A stretch of DNA of 64,000 bases from Rhodobacterales bacterium HKCCE4037 (GTDB lineage: Bacteria; Pseudomonadota; Alphaproteobacteria; Rhodobacterales; Rhodobacteraceae), in contig WVSM01000002.1 of the NCBI GenBank assembly GCA_015689645.1, forward strand, positions 372,001-436,000. The letters are read 5' to 3'. The notes beneath the pieces are model-generated. The model worked only from the letters and a program-made list of their open reading frames with translations, was not told the origin of the DNA and ran no database searches. Positions 61,432 to 64,000 of the stretch are shown piece after piece; the stretch's first letter is position 1, and every line of letters begins with the position of its first letter. Position numbers and translations under genes: made by a program.

Positions 61432-61905
61432 TTAGGCGTCCCTGTTGCGGGAATCCGCAAAGAAGATCAGCCCGAAGGCGCCCGCAAAGATGCCCACATC
61501 GGCGATGTTGAAGGCGAACGGGTTGTCGATTCCGCAGCAGGACATGTTCAGGAAGTCGATCACCGCGCCGTGGATGATCCGGTCGATCGAGTTTCCGAGC
61601 GCCCCGCCGATCACCGATCCGGCCGCGATCAGCGCGATGGGACGGGTCAGCCCGGTCTTCGCCCAGTAAAGCAGCCAGGCGACGATGACAGCGGCGACGC
61701 CCACCAGCACCCAGCGCATCACCTCCGGGCCTCCGCCGAAGAGGCCGAAGTTGATGCCCGTGTTCCAGCCGAGGTGGAAGTTCAGCAATGGCGGAAGGAC
61801 TTCGATATGCCAAAGCTCGATCAGGTTGAGGCCATAAAGCACGCCGTATTTCGACCCCTGGTCGAGGGCGAACCAGATCAGGGCGCTGTAGAAGACGAGC
61901 CGCAT
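61432..61905 (-). CDS. lspA: Lipoprotein signal peptidase (signal peptidase II)
   Basis: 157 residues, four membrane helices. The catalytic aspartates lie in GGALGNSIDRIIHGAVIDFL and FNIADVGI; N-terminal LDQGSKYGV is the conserved start (LDQxSK). Removes signal peptides from prolipoproteins at the inner membrane. The start follows the purH stop by 11 bp. Confidence 0.93.
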   Translation of the reverse strand: MRLVFYSALIWFALDQGSKYGVLYGLNLIELWHIEVLPPLLNFHLGWNTGINFGLFGGGPEVMRWVLVGVAAVIVAWLLYWAKTGLTRPIALIAAGSVIGGALGNSIDRIIHGAVIDFLNMSCCGIDNPFAFNIADVGIFAGAFGLIFFADSRNRDA

Positions 61906-61916
61906 GAAGATGTTCC

Positions 61917-63503
61917 TCAGTGACGGAAGTGACGCATGCCGGTGAAGACCATGGCAAGGCCGGCCTCGTCGGCCGCCGCGATCACCTCGTCATCGCGCAT
62001 GGAGCCCCCGGGCTGGATCACCGCCGTCGCGCCCGCCTCGGCCGCGGCCAGAAGGCCATCGGCGAAGGGGAAGAACGCGTCGGAGGCGACAACGGAGCCT
62101 TTGGCCGGTGTCTCGGGCAGGCCCAGTTCCTCACCCATGCGCGCGGCCTTGAGTGCTGCGATGGTCGAACTGTCCACGCGGCTCATCTGGCCTGCGCCGA
62201 TGCCGACGGTCGCCGCGTTCCTGGCGTAGATGATCGCGTTCGATTTCACGTGCTTGGCCACGGTCCATGCGAAGCGGAGGTCCAGCATCTCCTGCCCCGT
62301 GGGTTCGCGTTTAGTCACGATCCTCAGCGCATCCGGCTCGATCCGCCCGGTGTCCTTGTCCTGCACCAGAAGCCCGCCCGCGACCTGCTTGAACGCGGTC
62401 ACGCGGGTTTTCGGGTTCGGCAGACCGCCGGTCGTGAGAAGCCGCAGGTTCTTCTTCGCAGCGAAGATCGCCTTGGCGTCGTCATCGGCTTCGGGCGCGA
62501 TGACCACCTCGGTGAAGATCTTGACGATCTCCTCCGCCGTCGCACCGTCGAGCGGCTGGTTCAGCGCGACGATGCCGCCGAAGGCGCTGGTGCGGTCGCA
62601 GTCGAACGCGGCGCGGTAGGCGTCAAGCACCGTGTCACCGCGCGCCACGCCGCAGGGGTTGGCGTGCTTGATGATCGCCACGGCAGGACCGTCCGAAGGC
62701 GGGAATTCCGCCACCAGCTCGAACGCCGCGTCGGTGTCGTTGATGTTGTTGTAACTCAGCGCCTTGCCCTGGTGCTGGGTGGCCGTCGCAACGCCGGGGC
62801 GGTTCGAGCCATCGGTGTAGAATGCCGCCTTCTGGTGCGGGTTCTCGCCGTAGCGCATTTCCTGCGCCAGCGTTCCGGCAAATGCGCGGTAGGGCGGTGT
62901 GTCGATTTCGGCGGCATTGGCCATCCAGCTTGAAACCGCCGCGTCATAGGCCGCCGTGCGCGCGTAAGCGGCCTGCGCCATGCGCTGCCGGAAGGCGAAG
63001 GTGGTGCCGCCGTGTTTGCCAAGCTCTTCAAGCAGGGCGGGGTATTGGCCGGGCGTCGTCAGAACCGTGACCGCACCGTGGTTCTTCGCCGCCGCGCGGA
63101 TCATCGCGGGGCCGCCGATGTCGATATTCTCGATGCAGGTCTCGTAATCCGCGCCGGCCGCGACGGTGGCCTCGAACGGGTAGAGGTTCACGCACAGCAG
63201 GTCGATCGGGCCGATGCCGTGTTCTTCCATTGCCGCGACGTGCTCGGGGTTGTCGCGCAAGGCCAGAAGCCCGCCGTGGATCATCGGGTGCAGCGTCTTC
63301 ACGCGGCCATCCATCATCTCGGGGAACCCGGTGACCTCCGAGACGTCCTTAACTTCCAGGCCCGCATCGCGCAGCGCCTTTGCCGTGCCGCCTGTGCTCA
63401 GCAATTCCACGCCTTGCGCCGCAAGCGTCCTGGCGAAATCCAGAAGGCCGGTCTTGTCGGAAACGGACAGCAGCGCGCGGGTCAGAGGGGCGGGGTCTTG
63501 CAT
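61917..63503 (-). CDS. purH: Bifunctional AICAR formyltransferase / IMP cyclohydrolase
   Basis: 528 residues from ATG 63503 (AAGGA upstream); the frame is open further but lacks support. N-terminal IMP cyclohydrolase with [24 protein letters not shown] and [11 protein letters not shown]-terminal formyltransferase with [30 protein letters not shown] (catalytic Lys-His) and [11 protein letters not shown]. Catalyses the last two steps of purine synthesis. Confidence 0.97.
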   Translation of the reverse strand: MQDPAPLTRALLSVSDKTGLLDFARTLAAQGVELLSTGGTAKALRDAGLEVKDVSEVTGFPEMMDGRVKTLHPMIHGGLLALRDNPEHVAAMEEHGIGPIDLLCVNLYPFEATVAAGADYETCIENIDIGGPAMIRAAAKNHGAVTVLTTPGQYPALLEELGKHGGTTFAFRQRMAQAAYARTAAYDAAVSSWMANAAEIDTPPYRAFAGTLAQEMRYGENPHQKAAFYTDGSNRPGVATATQHQGKALSYNNINDTDAAFELVAEFPPSDGPAVAIIKHANPCGVARGDTVLDAYRAAFDCDRTSAFGGIVALNQPLDGATAEEIVKIFTEVVIAPEADDDAKAIFAAKKNLRLLTTGGLPNPKTRVTAFKQVAGGLLVQDKDTGRIEPDALRIVTKREPTGQEMLDLRFAWTVAKHVKSNAIIYARNAATVGIGAGQMSRVDSSTIAALKAARMGEELGLPETPAKGSVVASDAFFPFADGLLAAAEAGATAVIQPGGSMRDDEVIAAADEAGLAMVFTGMRHFRH

Positions 63504-63528
63504 GGGCAATCCTTCGGTCTCGGGCCGC

Positions 63529-64000
63529 TCAGAACGGCAGGTCAGGGGCGGGCAGAAGCGCGGCAGGGCGCGCGATGGACCACGATACGGCTGCCCCATA
63601 CCCCCGGACGCGGCTGGATAAAACGATCTGTTTTGTCGCGCGTGGGGTCAGCCGGTCTGCGTCGAAGTAAACCGAGGGCTGGATGGAGAGCTGCCCTTCG
63701 CCGCCATGGCGGAAGACCCAGACCTCTTCGTTCTCCAGCGTCAGGGAAACCGCCGCGCCGCCCATATCGAGTTCAACAATCACATCCGGGTGCAAATGGA
63801 ATCGCGCCGCAAACCGCAAGCCCACGTCCGACGGCAGGTTGCGATTGATCGCGAGGAATTTTTCCCGGTCGTGGCCGTCGAGCGCGGCAAGCCCATCCTC
63901 ACCGCGCAACAGGTTGCCGTGATCCTCCAGGGTAAGGGACCGCAGGTGCACCAGGCCATGGGTCCGCCGCCAGCCGTCGTGGGACAGGATCAACCCCTCG
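63529..64000 (-). CDS. Heparinase II/III-like protein, C-terminal part (5' end outside window)
   Basis: The frame runs off the right edge; 157 codons are visible (63529 to 64000). The visible part is the C-terminal beta-sandwich of the heparinase II/III family: [47 protein letters not shown] and [24 protein letters not shown]. Members usually precede purH in Rhodobacterales and are polysaccharide lyase-like, but the substrate is unknown. Its start and catalytic domain cannot be assessed here. Confidence 0.75.
   Translation of the reverse strand, partial: EGLILSHDGWRRTHGLVHLRSLTLEDHGNLLRGEDGLAALDGHDREKFLAINRNLPSDVGLRFAARFHLHPDVIVELDMGGAAVSLTLENEEVWVFRHGGEGQLSIQPSVYFDADRLTPRATKQIVLSSRVRGYGAAVSWSIARPAALLPAPDLPF

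Overview
The window looks like chromosome of an alphaproteobacterium of the Rhodobacteraceae (Roseobacter/Rhodobacter group). It has high GC and tightly overlapping ATGA/GTGA operons. Diagnostic genes are a RegB/RegA/SenC redox system, the hemD - Mic60-like - hemY cluster, the AmgK/MurU pair, AddAB instead of RecBCD, the lspA - DUF3035 - M16 - M16 string, and EcfG-type stress promoters (GGAAC-N16/17-CGTT). It is mostly ordinary core genome. I see no transposase, integrase, phage gene, CRISPR array or rRNA. The single tRNA is tRNA-Thr(CGU). Functions are assigned from recognised motifs and family resemblance; no database search was run.

Region 1 (1-12.9 kb) is a sugar island. A leftward operon encodes a GbpR-like LysR regulator, AraD1/GguC, an IlvD/Edd sugar-acid dehydratase, a galactose/arabinose 1-dehydrogenase, alpha-ketoglutarate semialdehyde dehydrogenase and aldose 1-epimerase. 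Together these make a non-phosphorylating route from L-arabinose (and partly D-galactose) to 2-oxoglutarate. A rightward operon encodes a YtfQ-YtfR-YtfT-YjfF-type ABC importer. The two face away from each other across about 320 bp with dyad-symmetric candidate operators. No lactonase gene is present.

Region 2 (12.9-24.9 kb) holds an orphan ThDP enzyme, tRNA-Thr, hemY, a Mic60-like gene and hemD. Divergent from these is tsaD-gpsA-YciI-EVE. Small DUF1761, DM13, PAP2, DUF2853 and PhnZ-like HD genes follow.

Region 3 (24.9-31.3 kb) holds a PRC-barrel protein with an acidic Met/Glu/Thr/Asp repeat, a cluster of five hairpins behind ahcY, two tiny divergent genes, two more HD/GNAT genes and a LysR gene. 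Three or four general-stress-response promoters lie in this region and next to the CsbD gene at 45.4 kb.

Region 4 (31.2-45.4 kb) is a leftward run: regB, PAS protein, tsaE, amgK, murU, addB, addA, trxA, regA, lipoprotein. senC diverges from regB. The two halves of the RegB/RegA system therefore lie about 11 kb apart at opposite ends of the run.

Region 5 (45.4-64 kb) holds CsbD, glnK-amt, a class A penicillin-binding protein, a gamma-glutamyltransferase-like gene, an RsbW/RsbV-like partner-switch pair, a thiolase and fRMsr. After these come rmuC, mutL, the two M16 genes, a BamF-like lipoprotein, lspA, purH and the end of a heparinase II/III gene cut by the window edge.
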